DNA of 64,000 bases from Pseudogemmobacter hezensis (GCF_013155295.1 NZ_JABJXT010000007.1:124001-188000), one strand, 5' to 3'. Shown: positions 37,291-46,512, numbered from the stretch's first letter. The notes: generated from the letters alone by a model not told the origin. Translations and numbers: made by a program.

Positions 37291-38511
37291 ATGTCGCGTC
37301 AGAACCAGTCCCGGACAGAGCCCGCCGATGCCCCCGCCGATGCCCCGGTGAATGCCCCCGTGGTTTCCCCAGAAGGTTCCCCGGTGGATGTGGCGCCACC
37401 ATCCCCCCCCGTCCCCCCGGCAGCCGCCCCTGCAGGGGGCAGCCGCAAAAAGCTGGTCTTTGCGGGGATCGCGCTGATTGCGGCGCTGGCGGCGGGCTAT
37501 GAGGGCTGGTCCTGGTGGACGAATGGCCGCTTCATGGTCACCACCGATGACGCCTATATCCAGGCCGATCTGTCGCTGATCTCATCCAAAATCACCGGCT
37601 ATGTCTCTGAAATTGCAGTGACGGCGAACCAGCATGTGAAGATGGGCGATGTGCTTTTCCGCATCGATGATGGCGATTACCGCATCTCGCTTGAACAGTC
37701 GCAGGCCAAACTGACCGAGCTGACCGCGACGCTGTCGCGTATCGACGCGCAGGTTCTGGCCGCCGAGGCAAATGTGACCCAGGCCGAGGCCCAGCTGACC
37801 GCCACCGAGGCCGTGCTGACCGCCGCCCACGCCAATACGGCGCGGATCCGCGATCTGGCGGCGCGCCGCGTCAGCAGCCAGGCCGATCTCGACAATGCCA
37901 ATCAGGCGCTGGCCACAGCCGAGGCCAATCGCACCGCCGCCGCCGCCGCGATTGCGGGCGCAAAAGCACAGGTGGGCGTGCTGGAGGCACAGCGCAGCGA
38001 GGCCGCCTCGACCCGGCGCGAGCTGGAACTGGCAAGCGCTTTGATCGCCCGCGATCTGGATTTCACCGTGATGCGGGCCCCCTTTGATGGCACGGTTGCC
38101 AATATCGCCATCAAACAGGGCGAGCTGGTCAGCGCCGGGGCACGTCTTGCGGCGGTGGTTCCCGATCACGGGCTGTTCGTTGAGGCCAATCTGAAGGAAA
38201 CCCAGCTGGCCGAAATTCGCGCCGGGCAGAGGGCGATGGTCTCGGTCGATGCGCTCGACGGGCAAGAGGTCGAGGGGCGGGTGATCTCTCTTTCGCCTGC
38301 CACGGGCTCGGTGTTCTCGCTGTTGCCCGCCAATAATGCGACCGGGAATTTCACCAAGATCGTGCAGCGTGTGCCGGTCAGGATCGAGCTGCCCGAAGGG
38401 GTGGCGGGTCTGCGGGCCGGGCTGTCGGTAGAGGTCTCGATTGACACCCGCACCGGCGAAGAGGCCGCCACGTCCTCGTCGGCAGGATCCCAGCCAGCCG
38501 GGGCTGAGTAA
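37291..38511 (+). CDS. EmrA/HlyD-type membrane fusion protein of an efflux pump
   Basis: The 406-residue protein (ATG 37291; GTG 37279 is also open) has a Pro/Ala-rich cytoplasmic N-terminus made of imprecise ADAP repeats. A single membrane helix (KKLVFAGIALIAALAAGY) follows near residues 52-72. The lipoyl-like half (YVSEIAVTANQHVKMGDVLF), an alpha-helical hairpin and the RAPFDGTVANIAIKQGELV return strand complete the adaptor. It bridges the inner-membrane pump to an outer-membrane channel. Its stop codon shares a base with the start of the MFS pump (TAATG). It is controlled by the divergent TetR. Confidence 0.9.
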   Translation: MSRQNQSRTEPADAPADAPVNAPVVSPEGSPVDVAPPSPPVPPAAAPAGGSRKKLVFAGIALIAALAAGYEGWSWWTNGRFMVTTDDAYIQADLSLISSKITGYVSEIAVTANQHVKMGDVLFRIDDGDYRISLEQSQAKLTELTATLSRIDAQVLAAEANVTQAEAQLTATEAVLTAAHANTARIRDLAARRVSSQADLDNANQALATAEANRTAAAAAIAGAKAQVGVLEAQRSEAASTRRELELASALIARDLDFTVMRAPFDGTVANIAIKQGELVSAGARLAAVVPDHGLFVEANLKETQLAEIRAGQRAMVSVDALDGQEVEGRVISLSPATGSVFSLLPANNATGNFTKIVQRVPVRIELPEGVAGLRAGLSVEVSIDTRTGEEAATSSSAGSQPAGAE

Positions 38512-40103
38512 TGTCCGCTGCCGCCCCCCAAAAGGCGGCTTTGCCCGCCGCCGCCCTGCTGCCACCCGAGCCGGAACTGACCCCGCGCCGGGTGATTGCG
38601 TTTTTCATCATGGTCTTTGGCATGTTCATGGCGATCCTGGACATCCAGATCGTCTCGGCCTCATTGCCAGAGATCCAGGCCGGGCTGGGGGCCTCATCGG
38701 ATGAGATCTCCTGGGTGCAGACCGCCTATCTGATCGCCGAGGTGATCATGATCCCGCTTTCAGGCTTTCTGGGGCGGATGATGTCGACGCGGCTGCTGTT
38801 TTCGCTGTCGGCGGCGGGGTTTACGGCGGCCTCGTTCCTTTGCGCGACCTCGACTTCGATCAATGAGATGATCCTGTGGCGGGCGGTGCAGGGTTTCCTT
38901 GGCGGCGGCATGATCCCCTCGGTCTTTGCGGCGGCCTTTACCATCTTCCCGCCCGCAAAGCGCAATGTCGTCTCGCCGATGATCGGCCTGGTGGCGACGC
39001 TGGCGCCGACCGTCGGGCCGACGATTGGCGGCTATCTCAGCCATACGCTGTCCTGGCACTGGCTGTTTCTGGTCAATGTGCCCGCAGGCATCGCGGTGGC
39101 GATCGGGGCCTTCATGCTGATCGATTTTGACCGCCCCGACTGGTCGCTTTTCCAGAAATTCGACTGGCTGGGGCTGGCCGCGCTGGCCTGTTTCCTCGGC
39201 GCGATGGAATATGTGCTGGAAGAGGGGCCGAACAACGACTGGTTCCAGGATGAGGCGGTGGCGGCCCTTTTCGTGGTGATGGTGCTGGGCGGGATCGTAA
39301 CCTTCTGGCGCGCCTTTACCCGCGATGAGCCGCTGGTCGATTTCTCGGCCTTCAGCAATACGAATTTCGCGGTCGGCTCGGTGTTTTCCTTCGTGATGGG
39401 GATCGGCCTTTACGGCATGACCTATCTCTACCCGCTCTATCTTTCGGCGGTGCGCGGCTATGACAGCCTGATGATCGGCCAGACGGTGTTTGTCTCGGGG
39501 CTGGCGATGTTCTTCACCGCGCCTGTGGCGGGGATCATGGCCTCGAAAATCGACCTGCGGGTGATGCTTTTGCTGGGGTTCATCGGCTTTGGCACCTCGT
39601 CCTGGATGCTGACCGGCATGACCGCCGACTGGGACTTTAACGAGCTGTTCTGGCCCCAGGTTCTGCGGGGCATCTCGCTGATGATCTGTATGGTGCCGAT
39701 CAACAACCTGGCGCTTGGCACGCTGCCGGTGGCAAAGATGAAGGGCGCCTCGGCGCTTTACAACCTGATGCGCAACCTGGGCGGCGCGGTGGGGCTGGCG
39801 CTGATCAACACCATCCTGACCGACCGGCGGGCGCTGCATTCGGCGCGGCTGGAAGAGGCGGTGAACTGGGCCAACCCCGAGGCGCTGCGCCAGCTGGAGA
39901 TGATGCGCCAGAACCTTGCGCTGAACGGGCTGAACCCGGATGCGGCGCTGGCGCAGATGCAGGCCCAGGTGACGGGGCAGGCGGCGATCATGTCCTTCAT
40001 CGACATCTTCCTGTTGCTGACCATGCTGTTTGTCGGGCTGGCGGTGATGGCGCTGGCGATGCGCCCCCCCGCCCGCACGGGCGGCGGCGGTGGGGGGCAC
40101 TGA
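38511..40103 (+). CDS. EmrB-type MFS efflux pump (DHA2 family, 14 helices)
   Basis: The 530-residue protein has fourteen hydrophobic segments and the DHA2 hallmarks. These include MAILDIQIVSASLPEIQ in helix 1, RAVQGFLGGGMIPSVF, motif C PTVGPTIGGYLS, and RNLGGAVGLALINT near the end. It exports small molecules with proton antiport, together with the EmrA-like adaptor. Because isochorismate synthase and isochorismatase follow on the same strand and siderophore import genes precede, export of a catechol or siderophore is plausible but unproven. The C-terminal GGGGGGH and the stop lie inside a minisatellite. Confidence 0.9.
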   Translation: MSAAAPQKAALPAAALLPPEPELTPRRVIAFFIMVFGMFMAILDIQIVSASLPEIQAGLGASSDEISWVQTAYLIAEVIMIPLSGFLGRMMSTRLLFSLSAAGFTAASFLCATSTSINEMILWRAVQGFLGGGMIPSVFAAAFTIFPPAKRNVVSPMIGLVATLAPTVGPTIGGYLSHTLSWHWLFLVNVPAGIAVAIGAFMLIDFDRPDWSLFQKFDWLGLAALACFLGAMEYVLEEGPNNDWFQDEAVAALFVVMVLGGIVTFWRAFTRDEPLVDFSAFSNTNFAVGSVFSFVMGIGLYGMTYLYPLYLSAVRGYDSLMIGQTVFVSGLAMFFTAPVAGIMASKIDLRVMLLLGFIGFGTSSWMLTGMTADWDFNELFWPQVLRGISLMICMVPINNLALGTLPVAKMKGASALYNLMRNLGGAVGLALINTILTDRRALHSARLEEAVNWANPEALRQLEMMRQNLALNGLNPDAALAQMQAQVTGQAAIMSFIDIFLLLTMLFVGLAVMALAMRPPARTGGGGGGH

Positions 40104-40180
40104 GGTGGGGGGAAGCACTGAAATGGGAAGCACTGAAATGGGGGGCACTCTGAGATGGGGCGCTGAGTGGCAGCGCTGAC
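40091..40180 (+). repeat. Degenerate 12-18-bp minisatellite at the emrB stop
   Basis: Six adjoining units of the form TGGGGGGCACTGAGG/TGGGAAGCACTGAAA start at 40091, 40106, 40124, 40139, 40156 and 40168. The array begins inside the last emrB codons and runs into the gap. Confidence 0.8.
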
Positions 40181-40412
40181 TGGCCTTTTATCCGGCGCAG
40201 GCCTGCCTTTGTGCACACCCTTGCGCGAGCAGGGCGCGCCATGCCTTGACTTGTCCCCCCTGGACGACGGAACTGCGCCCCGGGCGCGTTACAGCCCAAA
40301 GCCAGGCGAATCATTGCCGCCAAGCGATTAAAACCGCCCGGATTTTTCCCGGCCAATGGCTGTAAGGGCTGCTGGCAGGGGCTCCGCGCCTGTTCACTGG
40401 CGAGATCGCTGA
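40181..40412 (+). other. Gap between the efflux pump and isochorismate synthase genes
   Basis: No gene is seen. A TTGACT at 40246 could be a -35 element, but no good -10 follows, so a separate promoter for the isochorismate genes is possible but not shown. Confidence 0.4.
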
Positions 40413-41657
40413 ATGACCGTTGATTTTCGACCCGACCCGACCTCTGGAAAGATGCCACCCGTTGCGGGCACCTCTGCCCATACGGCGGATTTCCTGATCT
40501 CAGGCCCCGGGCATGAGATCGCCTTTGAAAAAGGCCAGCAGCGCCTGGCTGAGGGCGGGCTGGACAGCCTGGCCGCCCGCGCAGAGGCCTGGTTCGCCGC
40601 AAATGACGGGGCAGATGACGGTGATGGGCCGGACAACCCGGCGATCCGGGGCTTTGGCCAATATCTTGCCGGGGCTGTGCCCTATGATCGCCTGTCCGGC
40701 GACTATCTTTTCGCCGCCCGCCCGGTCACTGCTGCCCAGAACGCCGGGGCCGCGCAGAACGCCGGGCCCGCACCTGCAGCTGCCACCACAAAGCCCATCA
40801 TCACCGCCGAGCCCACCCCCGCCCGCTACCGTCAGGCGGTGGCCGAAGCGGTGGCGCGGATTTCCCAGGGCGAGTTCTCAAAGATCGTGCTGTCGCGCAG
40901 CCTGCTGCTGGAAGCCGGGCGCGACTGGGATCCGGCGCTATTGCTGACACGTATGCGGGCTGACCGGCTTGCGACCCTGTTCTCGGTGCCCTTGCGCCCG
41001 CGAAAGCCCGGCCTTGTGCGGCGGCTGATTGGCGCGACGCCAGAGCTTTTGGTGGAAAAGCGCGGCGCATTGGTGGCCTCGCATCCGCTGGCGGGGTCCG
41101 CGAGGCGGCGGGCGGACCCGGATCAGGACCAGGTCGAGGGCCAGGCGCTGCTGGCCTCGGACAAGAACCGGCGCGAGCATGAGATGGCGGCGCAGATGGT
41201 GCTGGACACGCTGGCGCCTTTTTGCCGCAACCTCTCGGCGCCGCAGGGGGTGTCGCTGACCGCCACGGCGCGGATGTGGCACCTGGGCACCCGTATCGAG
41301 GGCGAGCTGAAAGACCCCGATACGCCCTGCGCCACGCTGCTGGCCGCGCTGCATCCGACGCCTGCGGTGGGTGGCCTGCCGCGCGCGGCGGCCGAGGCGG
41401 CGCTGCCGGGGCTTGAGGGCTATGATCGCGGCTTTTACGCGGGCGCGGTCGGCTGGCTGGACCGCGCGGGCGATGGTTGCTGGTATCTGGCGCTGCGCTG
41501 CGCCGAGATCGAGGGGCCGCTGGCGCGGCTTTATGCCGGGGCGGGGATCGTGCGCGGCTCTGACCCGGTGGCCGAGGAAGAAGAGACATCGGCCAAGTTT
41601 CTGGCCATGCTCGCGGCCTTTGATGTGGAAGACAGCGCCCGGATGCCGCCGCGCTGA
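40413..41657 (+). CDS. Isochorismate synthase
   Basis: The 414-residue protein belongs to the chorismate-using enzymes of the EntC/DhbC type. Visible landmarks are the catalytic lysine in EFSKIVLSRSLLLE, GATPELLVEKRGALVASHPLAG, REHEMAAQMVLDTLAPF, HPTPAVGGLPR, and AGAGIVRGSDPVAEEEETSAK, whose glutamates bind magnesium. It converts chorismate to isochorismate in the cytoplasm. The next gene, an isochorismatase, takes the product, so together they make 2,3-dihydro-2,3-dihydroxybenzoate. Residues 110-130 contain a duplicated AQNAG unit. Confidence 0.9.
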   Translation: MTVDFRPDPTSGKMPPVAGTSAHTADFLISGPGHEIAFEKGQQRLAEGGLDSLAARAEAWFAANDGADDGDGPDNPAIRGFGQYLAGAVPYDRLSGDYLFAARPVTAAQNAGAAQNAGPAPAAATTKPIITAEPTPARYRQAVAEAVARISQGEFSKIVLSRSLLLEAGRDWDPALLLTRMRADRLATLFSVPLRPRKPGLVRRLIGATPELLVEKRGALVASHPLAGSARRRADPDQDQVEGQALLASDKNRREHEMAAQMVLDTLAPFCRNLSAPQGVSLTATARMWHLGTRIEGELKDPDTPCATLLAALHPTPAVGGLPRAAAEAALPGLEGYDRGFYAGAVGWLDRAGDGCWYLALRCAEIEGPLARLYAGAGIVRGSDPVAEEEETSAKFLAMLAAFDVEDSARMPPR

Positions 41658-41690
41658 GGCGCTTTCGGCGCTGAGACGGCAGGAGAGACC

Positions 41691-42368
41691 ATGCCCAGTG
41701 ATCAGAAGAACACCCGGTCTGCCGCCAGGCCCGCAGGCCTGCCGCAGGTTCCGGCCTATGCGCTGCCCGGCCCGGAAGAGCTGCCCGCCTCACGCGGTCC
41801 CTGGCAGCTGGCGCCTCGGCGTGCGGCGCTGTTGATCCATGACATGCAGCGCTATTTCCTGCGCCCCTATGCGCCCGGACAAAGCCCGATCGCGCCCGCA
41901 ATCGCCAATATCGCGCGGCTGGCAGATGCCGCCCGCGCCGCCGGGATCCCGGTTTTCTACACCGCGCAAGAGGGCAATCAGGATCGCCGCGACCGTGGCC
42001 TGCAGGCCGATCTCTGGGGCCCCGGCATGAGCGCCGATCCCGACCATCAGGCGATCATCCCCGAACTTGCGCCGCAGTCCGGTGATTTTGTGCTGGTCAA
42101 GCACCGCTATTCGGCCTTCCAGCGCTCGAACCTGGATCAGCTGATGCGGGTGCGTGGGCGCGATCAGCTGATGATCTGTGGCGTCTATGCCCATATCGGC
42201 TGTATGGCGACCGCCGCCGAGGCCTTTCAGCGCGATATCGAACCCTTCCTGATCGCCGATGCCCTGGCCGATTTCAGCCGGGCCGAGCATGACATGGCGC
42301 TGAAATGGGTCGCGGGCCGCGCGGGCGTGGTGCTGGGCACCGATCAGGCGCTGCAGGTGTTGGTCTAA
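41691..42368 (+). CDS. Isochorismatase (EntB-like, without carrier domain)
   Basis: The 225-residue protein has the cysteine-hydrolase triad: D51 in LLIHDMQRYF, K137 in LVKHRYSAF and C171 in GVYAHIGCMATA. The last motif matches the true EntB/DhbB isochorismatases rather than generic family members. It cleaves pyruvate from isochorismate. E. coli EntB (about 285 residues) also carries an aryl-carrier domain, and this protein ends right after the catalytic domain. No EntA or EntE homologue is in the window, so the rest of the pathway must be elsewhere or missing. Confidence 0.9.
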   Translation: MPSDQKNTRSAARPAGLPQVPAYALPGPEELPASRGPWQLAPRRAALLIHDMQRYFLRPYAPGQSPIAPAIANIARLADAARAAGIPVFYTAQEGNQDRRDRGLQADLWGPGMSADPDHQAIIPELAPQSGDFVLVKHRYSAFQRSNLDQLMRVRGRDQLMICGVYAHIGCMATAAEAFQRDIEPFLIADALADFSRAEHDMALKWVAGRAGVVLGTDQALQVLV

Positions 42369-42384
42369 GGTTCGGAACCTGGCC

Positions 42385-43539
42385 TCAGGCGGGCGCAGCG
42401 GGCACCGCTTTGCGCCCCCATCCCAGGGCCATCGCCAAAGCATGCAGGCCAAGGCCTGCTGCCCCCGCCAGCCAAAGCGGCCCGGCGTCGGTCACCACCA
42501 GCGCCAGCATCAGCGCGAGACAGGCACCGGGCCAGGCATAAAGCCCCCAGGCCCGCCCGTCGCTGATCGCCCCAAGCGCCACCGCCCCCATCGCCAGCGG
42601 CGTGAAGATCAGCGCCTGGGTCAGACCTGCGCCCTGATAGTCATAGCCGTAGCGCCAGATATAGGCGGTGACGAGGCAGAAAAGCCCCACCGTCGCCAGC
42701 AGGATCGCCGGGCCAGAGCTGACGAAATCAGGCCCGGACCTCTGCGCCTGCCGTGCGGTGCTCGGCCGGGCCTGCAGCCTTGTCCGCAGCCATTTTGGCG
42801 CGAAAAGCCGCAGGAAGGGGCTGTTGCTGGCAATGGCCGGATTGCGCGAGGGGGTGGGCTCTTTGACGCCATAGCGGAACTCGCCCTCAGGCAGGTCGGG
42901 GCGATAGGTGCCGAAGAGATGATCCCAGATCACGAAACTGCCCGCATAATTGCTGTCGGAATAGGCGCGGTCGGCGACATGGTGGATGCGGTGATGGGCG
43001 GGGGTGACCAGCACCCGCTCCAGCCAGCCCAGATGCGGGGTCAGCGCCGAATGGTTCATCATCTGAATGCCGTAATGGATCACCGAGACGGTGATGAACA
43101 CCGGCAGCGGCACGCCGATCAGCGCCAGCGGCAGAAAGAACGGGATCGAGGCCAGCGAGGAATACCAGGAATTGCGGATCGCCAGCGAGAGGTTGAAATG
43201 CTCGCCCTCGTGATGGACCACATGCACCGCCCAGAGCAGGCGGAATTTGTGATGCAGCCGGTGCAGCCAGTAAAAGCAGAAATCCCAGCCGATGATCGCC
43301 ACCAGCCAGACCAGCCAGACAGGCCAGGAGGCGGCCAGATCCAGGCTGAGATGGCTCAGCACAAAGGCATAGACCGCGATCTCCAGCCCGCGAAACAGCC
43401 AGAGCATCAGATGCCCGGAATTCAGGTTGAAGACCACATCATGCCAGTCGACCTGCTGGCGGCCAGAGCGGTTCAGCTCGATCATCTCGGCCAGCACAAG
43501 CACGACCATCAGAAGAATTGGAATGGCGACAGCGGTCAT
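42385..43539 (-). CDS. Sterol desaturase/fatty-acid hydroxylase family membrane protein
   Basis: The 384-residue protein has the eight-histidine di-iron signature of the family: WLHRLHHKF, HVVHHEGEHFN, then TPAHHRIHH and further histidines, between membrane helices. An extra C-terminal membrane region (about 280-384) lies beyond the hydroxylase domain. Members hydroxylate or desaturate lipids such as sterols, carotenoids and fatty chains, or cleave ether lipids. Which of these applies is unclear. The start overlaps the preceding PAP2 gene by four bases, so the pair probably acts on one lipid. Confidence 0.85.
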   Translation of the reverse strand: MTAVAIPILLMVVLVLAEMIELNRSGRQQVDWHDVVFNLNSGHLMLWLFRGLEIAVYAFVLSHLSLDLAASWPVWLVWLVAIIGWDFCFYWLHRLHHKFRLLWAVHVVHHEGEHFNLSLAIRNSWYSSLASIPFFLPLALIGVPLPVFITVSVIHYGIQMMNHSALTPHLGWLERVLVTPAHHRIHHVADRAYSDSNYAGSFVIWDHLFGTYRPDLPEGEFRYGVKEPTPSRNPAIASNSPFLRLFAPKWLRTRLQARPSTARQAQRSGPDFVSSGPAILLATVGLFCLVTAYIWRYGYDYQGAGLTQALIFTPLAMGAVALGAISDGRAWGLYAWPGACLALMLALVVTDAGPLWLAGAAGLGLHALAMALGWGRKAVPAAPA

Positions 43540-44237
43540 GACAGGGCCTTCCGGCGTGCAAAGGGGGGCAGGTAACGGGCGAATACCCAGGCCAGGCCGC
43601 CTGCCAGCCCGGCCAGGGCCAGCCCGGTGACCAGGTCAATGAACTGATGGCGGTAAAGCTGCAGGATCGAAAAAAGGATCAGCCCGCCCCAGATCAGAAT
43701 GGCGCGGTTCCACAGCCATGCTTTCGCTGATGACACCCCCCCCGATACGTCTTTGCGCCACAGCGCCGCCACCGCCAGCGCGGTCAGCGTGACATGCAGC
43801 GAGGGCGCACAATTCACCGTGGTATCATTGGCCATCAACAGACGCAGCGCGGTCTCGCTGAGGCTTTGGCCCGTAACGGGCGGAAAGCTCATCGTGGTGG
43901 GGAAAAGCGCATAGGCGATCCCGGCCCCGATCGCCGAGAGGATCATCGAGCGGCAAAGCCAGAACGCGCGGGCCGGGGCCGAGGCCAGATAGCCAAGCGG
44001 CACGATCAGGAAAAACGACATATAGACCCAGATCGCATCCGGGTCGAAGCGGATCGCGCGGTCGATTGCCCCCGGCGCCAGATGGATGGCGCGGGCCGGA
44101 TCCTGCAATCCGCTGATTGTATAGACGACGCCGACCACGCCCCAGCCTAGCAGCATCAGCCCAAATCTGTGCCACAGGGTCAGTGATGCGGGCAGCGGGC
44201 CGGGCTGGGATGGTTTGGCGGGCAGAGGCGGGCTCAT
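43536..44237 (-). CDS. PAP2-superfamily membrane phosphatase/transferase
   Basis: The 233-residue membrane protein (ATG 44237; GTG 44249 is also possible) has about six helices and the PAP2 motif pair CAPSLHVTLT and YRHQFIDLVTG. The CAPSLH variant resembles the inositol-phosphoceramide-synthase-like branch rather than the PSGH type. Members dephosphorylate lipid phosphates or transfer head groups. It heads an operon with the hydroxylase. Confidence 0.75.
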   Translation of the reverse strand: MSPPLPAKPSQPGPLPASLTLWHRFGLMLLGWGVVGVVYTISGLQDPARAIHLAPGAIDRAIRFDPDAIWVYMSFFLIVPLGYLASAPARAFWLCRSMILSAIGAGIAYALFPTTMSFPPVTGQSLSETALRLLMANDTTVNCAPSLHVTLTALAVAALWRKDVSGGVSSAKAWLWNRAILIWGGLILFSILQLYRHQFIDLVTGLALAGLAGGLAWVFARYLPPFARRKALS

Positions 44238-44249
44238 TCCTGGTCGCAC

Positions 44250-44602
44250 TTTTCGGGGGCAGGGCCTTGCATCGGGGGTCGCTCTCGATTTTCAGATGGT
44301 TAATTAACGGCGTTCTTTAATATGACATTGGCGGTTCTTTCAGGTCAAGAATGAAAATGAACACTGTTCTTAAATTATGCCGCGCCGTCACCGGCTCATA
44401 TAGCGGCGCCAAATGTGCCGGGAAAAGCCGCGGGCCGGGCCGGGTTCAGGCGCGGGCAGGAATGGCAAAGGTGCCCTGGATGACTTGAATTTCGCGCCAG
44501 GCTCTGCACAAGCTGCGCGCGACAGCTGTTCGCGCCAAAGCGACACCCGCAGGGGCGCAGATCCTGTCAGACACCGATCAACCGTCTCAGCCGGATCCGC
44601 TC
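44250..44602. promoter_or_regulatory. A/T-rich divergent promoter region
   Basis: This 353-base gap separates the PAP2 gene from the divergent hydroxyacid oxidase. It contains GTTCTTT at 44312 and 44334 (22 bases apart), a third GTTCTT at 44366, and the palindrome GAACACTGTTC at 44359-44369. These are plausible regulator sites; I recognise no specific factor. The second half is G/C-rich without a gene. Confidence 0.4.
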
Positions 44603-45748
44603 ATGCGCCTCAGTGATTGCCACAATTTCCACGACTTCCGCCGTCTTGCAAAGCGGCGCCTGCCGAGCCCGATCTTCAACTATATCGACGGTGGCGCGGA
44701 TGATGAGGTGACGCTGCGGCGCAATACTGCGGCCTTTGAAAGCGTGGATCTGGTGCCAAATGTGCTGCGCGGCGTGGAAGAGATCGACCTCTCGACCACG
44801 GTCATGGGGCAAAAGCTGGCGCTGCCGGTCTATCTGTCGCCGACCGCGCTGCAGCGCCTGTTCCACCACCAGGGCGAGCGTGCCACCGCCGCCGCCGCCG
44901 AGGCCTATGGCACGATGTTCGGCTGCTCGTCCCTGGGCACGGTCTCGATGGCTGAGCTGGCGAAAAAGCACAAGAATCCGCAGGTTTACCAGTTCTATTT
45001 CCACAAGGACCGGGGTCTGAACCGCGCGATGATGCAATCGGCCAAAGAGGCCGGGATCAATGTGATGATGCTGACCGTTGACAGCATCACCGGCGGCAAC
45101 CGCGAGCGCGATCTGCGCACCGGATTTTCCATCCCCTTCCGGCTGACGCTGGGCGGCATGTTCCAGTTTGCGATCAAGCCCGCCTGGGGCATCAACTACG
45201 TCACCCATGAGAAATTCAGCCTGCCGCAGCTGGATCAGCATATCGACATGAAGGGCGACAGCCTGACCATCGGGCGCTATTTCACCGAGATGCTGGACCC
45301 CTCGATGAGCTGGGGTGATGTGGCGGCGCTGAAAGAGGAATGGGGCGGCGAATTCTGCCTGAAAGGCATCATGAGCACCGAGGATGCGCGTCGCGCGGCG
45401 GATATCGGCTGCTCGGGGATCGTTTTGTCGAACCACGGCGGGCGGCAGCTGGATGGCTCGCGCACCGGGTTTGATCAGCTGGATGAGATCGTGCAGGCCG
45501 TCGGCGACCGGCTGGATGTGATCATCGATGGCGGCATCCGGCGCGGCACCCATGTGCTGAAGGCGCTGTCTTTGGGCGCAAAAGCGGTGGGGCTGGGGCG
45601 CTTCTATCTTTATGCGCTGGCCGCGGCGGGCCAGCCCGGGATCGAGCGTGCGCTTGGCCAGCTGAAGGCCGAGCTTTTGCGCGATATGCGGCTGATGGGC
45701 GCCAAAAACATCTCTGAGCTGAGCCGCGACAATCTGCGCTTTCGTTAA
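44603..45748 (+). CDS. FMN-dependent alpha-hydroxyacid dehydrogenase (L-lactate type)
   Basis: The 381-residue protein is a TIM-barrel flavoenzyme. IFNYIDGGADDEVTLRRN at the start, LSPTALQRLFHHQGE, and the active-site block GIVLSNHGGRQLDGSRTG with its catalytic His and Arg are all family features. DVIIDGGIRRGTHVLKALSLGA closes the FMN phosphate site. It oxidises L-lactate or a related 2-hydroxyacid to the ketoacid, passing electrons to quinone or oxygen. A second, distinct member lies at 52765. No permease or LldR-type regulator is adjacent, so the substrate is open. Confidence 0.88.
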   Translation: MRLSDCHNFHDFRRLAKRRLPSPIFNYIDGGADDEVTLRRNTAAFESVDLVPNVLRGVEEIDLSTTVMGQKLALPVYLSPTALQRLFHHQGERATAAAAEAYGTMFGCSSLGTVSMAELAKKHKNPQVYQFYFHKDRGLNRAMMQSAKEAGINVMMLTVDSITGGNRERDLRTGFSIPFRLTLGGMFQFAIKPAWGINYVTHEKFSLPQLDQHIDMKGDSLTIGRYFTEMLDPSMSWGDVAALKEEWGGEFCLKGIMSTEDARRAADIGCSGIVLSNHGGRQLDGSRTGFDQLDEIVQAVGDRLDVIIDGGIRRGTHVLKALSLGAKAVGLGRFYLYALAAAGQPGIERALGQLKAELLRDMRLMGAKNISELSRDNLRFR

Positions 45749-45957
45749 GCGTGCTTTTGGGCCGGGTTGATGGCGGGCAGGCAATGCCCCGCCGTCGATC
45801 ACGGAAACTGGCAAAATCCTGCCAGTTTCCGAAACATCCCGAAACATAAACTTGATTCAAATTCGAATCCGGGTGATCAGGCCCCACAACCCCGGCAAAG
45901 ACCGGGCCGGTGAAAACCGGAATTGGGCAGAAAATACGACACTCGGAACGGAAAACG

Positions 45958-46512
45958 ATGACTTCGACCGCTGCGAAAACGCTTTTGAAGCGCATGGGAT
46001 TGCTTTGCGCTGTTTTGACCCTCAGCGCCTGTATGGGCCGCGATCTGGCCCCCGAGGCAGCAAACTCCTCGATTTTCGGCGGTATTGATTCTGAGCGTCA
46101 GCAGATGGCTCTGCTGGAAGCCAGCCAGAAGCGTGCCAAAGGGCAGCGGGTCTGGTGTGTGCCTTTCGCGCGTACGGCCAGCGGTGTGGCGCTGCGCGGC
46201 GATGCAAAAACCTGGTGGAATTCGGCGGCGGGCAATTATGAGCGCGGCAATCAGCCCCGGCCCGGCGCTGTGATGGCCTTTGCAGCAACGCGCAAGATGT
46301 CGCGCGGCCATATCGCGGTGGTGTCCGAGGTGGTTTCCGAGCGTGAGATCCGCATCAACCATGCGAACTGGATCAAGAACAAGGTCCAGCTGGATATGAA
46401 AGTGGTTGATATCTCGCCGAAAAATGACTGGACCTCTGTCAAGGTCGAGCGTGTTGCCGGCGAGATGGGCAAATCCAGCTATCCGATCAACGGCTTTATC
46501 TATCCGAACTGA
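45958..46512 (+). CDS. CHAP-domain lipoprotein (putative peptidoglycan hydrolase)
   Basis: The 184-residue protein (ATG 45958) has a lipoprotein signal ending in LSAC, so C25 is lipidated. The CHAP (NlpC/P60-type) fold follows, with the nucleophile C67 in QRVWCVPFAR and H118 in RGHIAVVSEV. NHANW probably supplies the third residue. Such enzymes cut amide bonds in cell-wall peptides. It stands alone and ends at a strong terminator. An earlier start at 45910 would spoil the signal peptide. Confidence 0.82.
   Translation: MTSTAAKTLLKRMGLLCAVLTLSACMGRDLAPEAANSSIFGGIDSERQQMALLEASQKRAKGQRVWCVPFARTASGVALRGDAKTWWNSAAGNYERGNQPRPGAVMAFAATRKMSRGHIAVVSEVVSEREIRINHANWIKNKVQLDMKVVDISPKNDWTSVKVERVAGEMGKSSYPINGFIYPN

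Noticed and set aside
44359-44369. LexA/SOS box (GAACACTGTTC)
   Set aside because: Alphaproteobacterial LexA sites are direct GTTC-N7-GTTC repeats. This palindrome has a three-base spacer and no SOS gene beside it.
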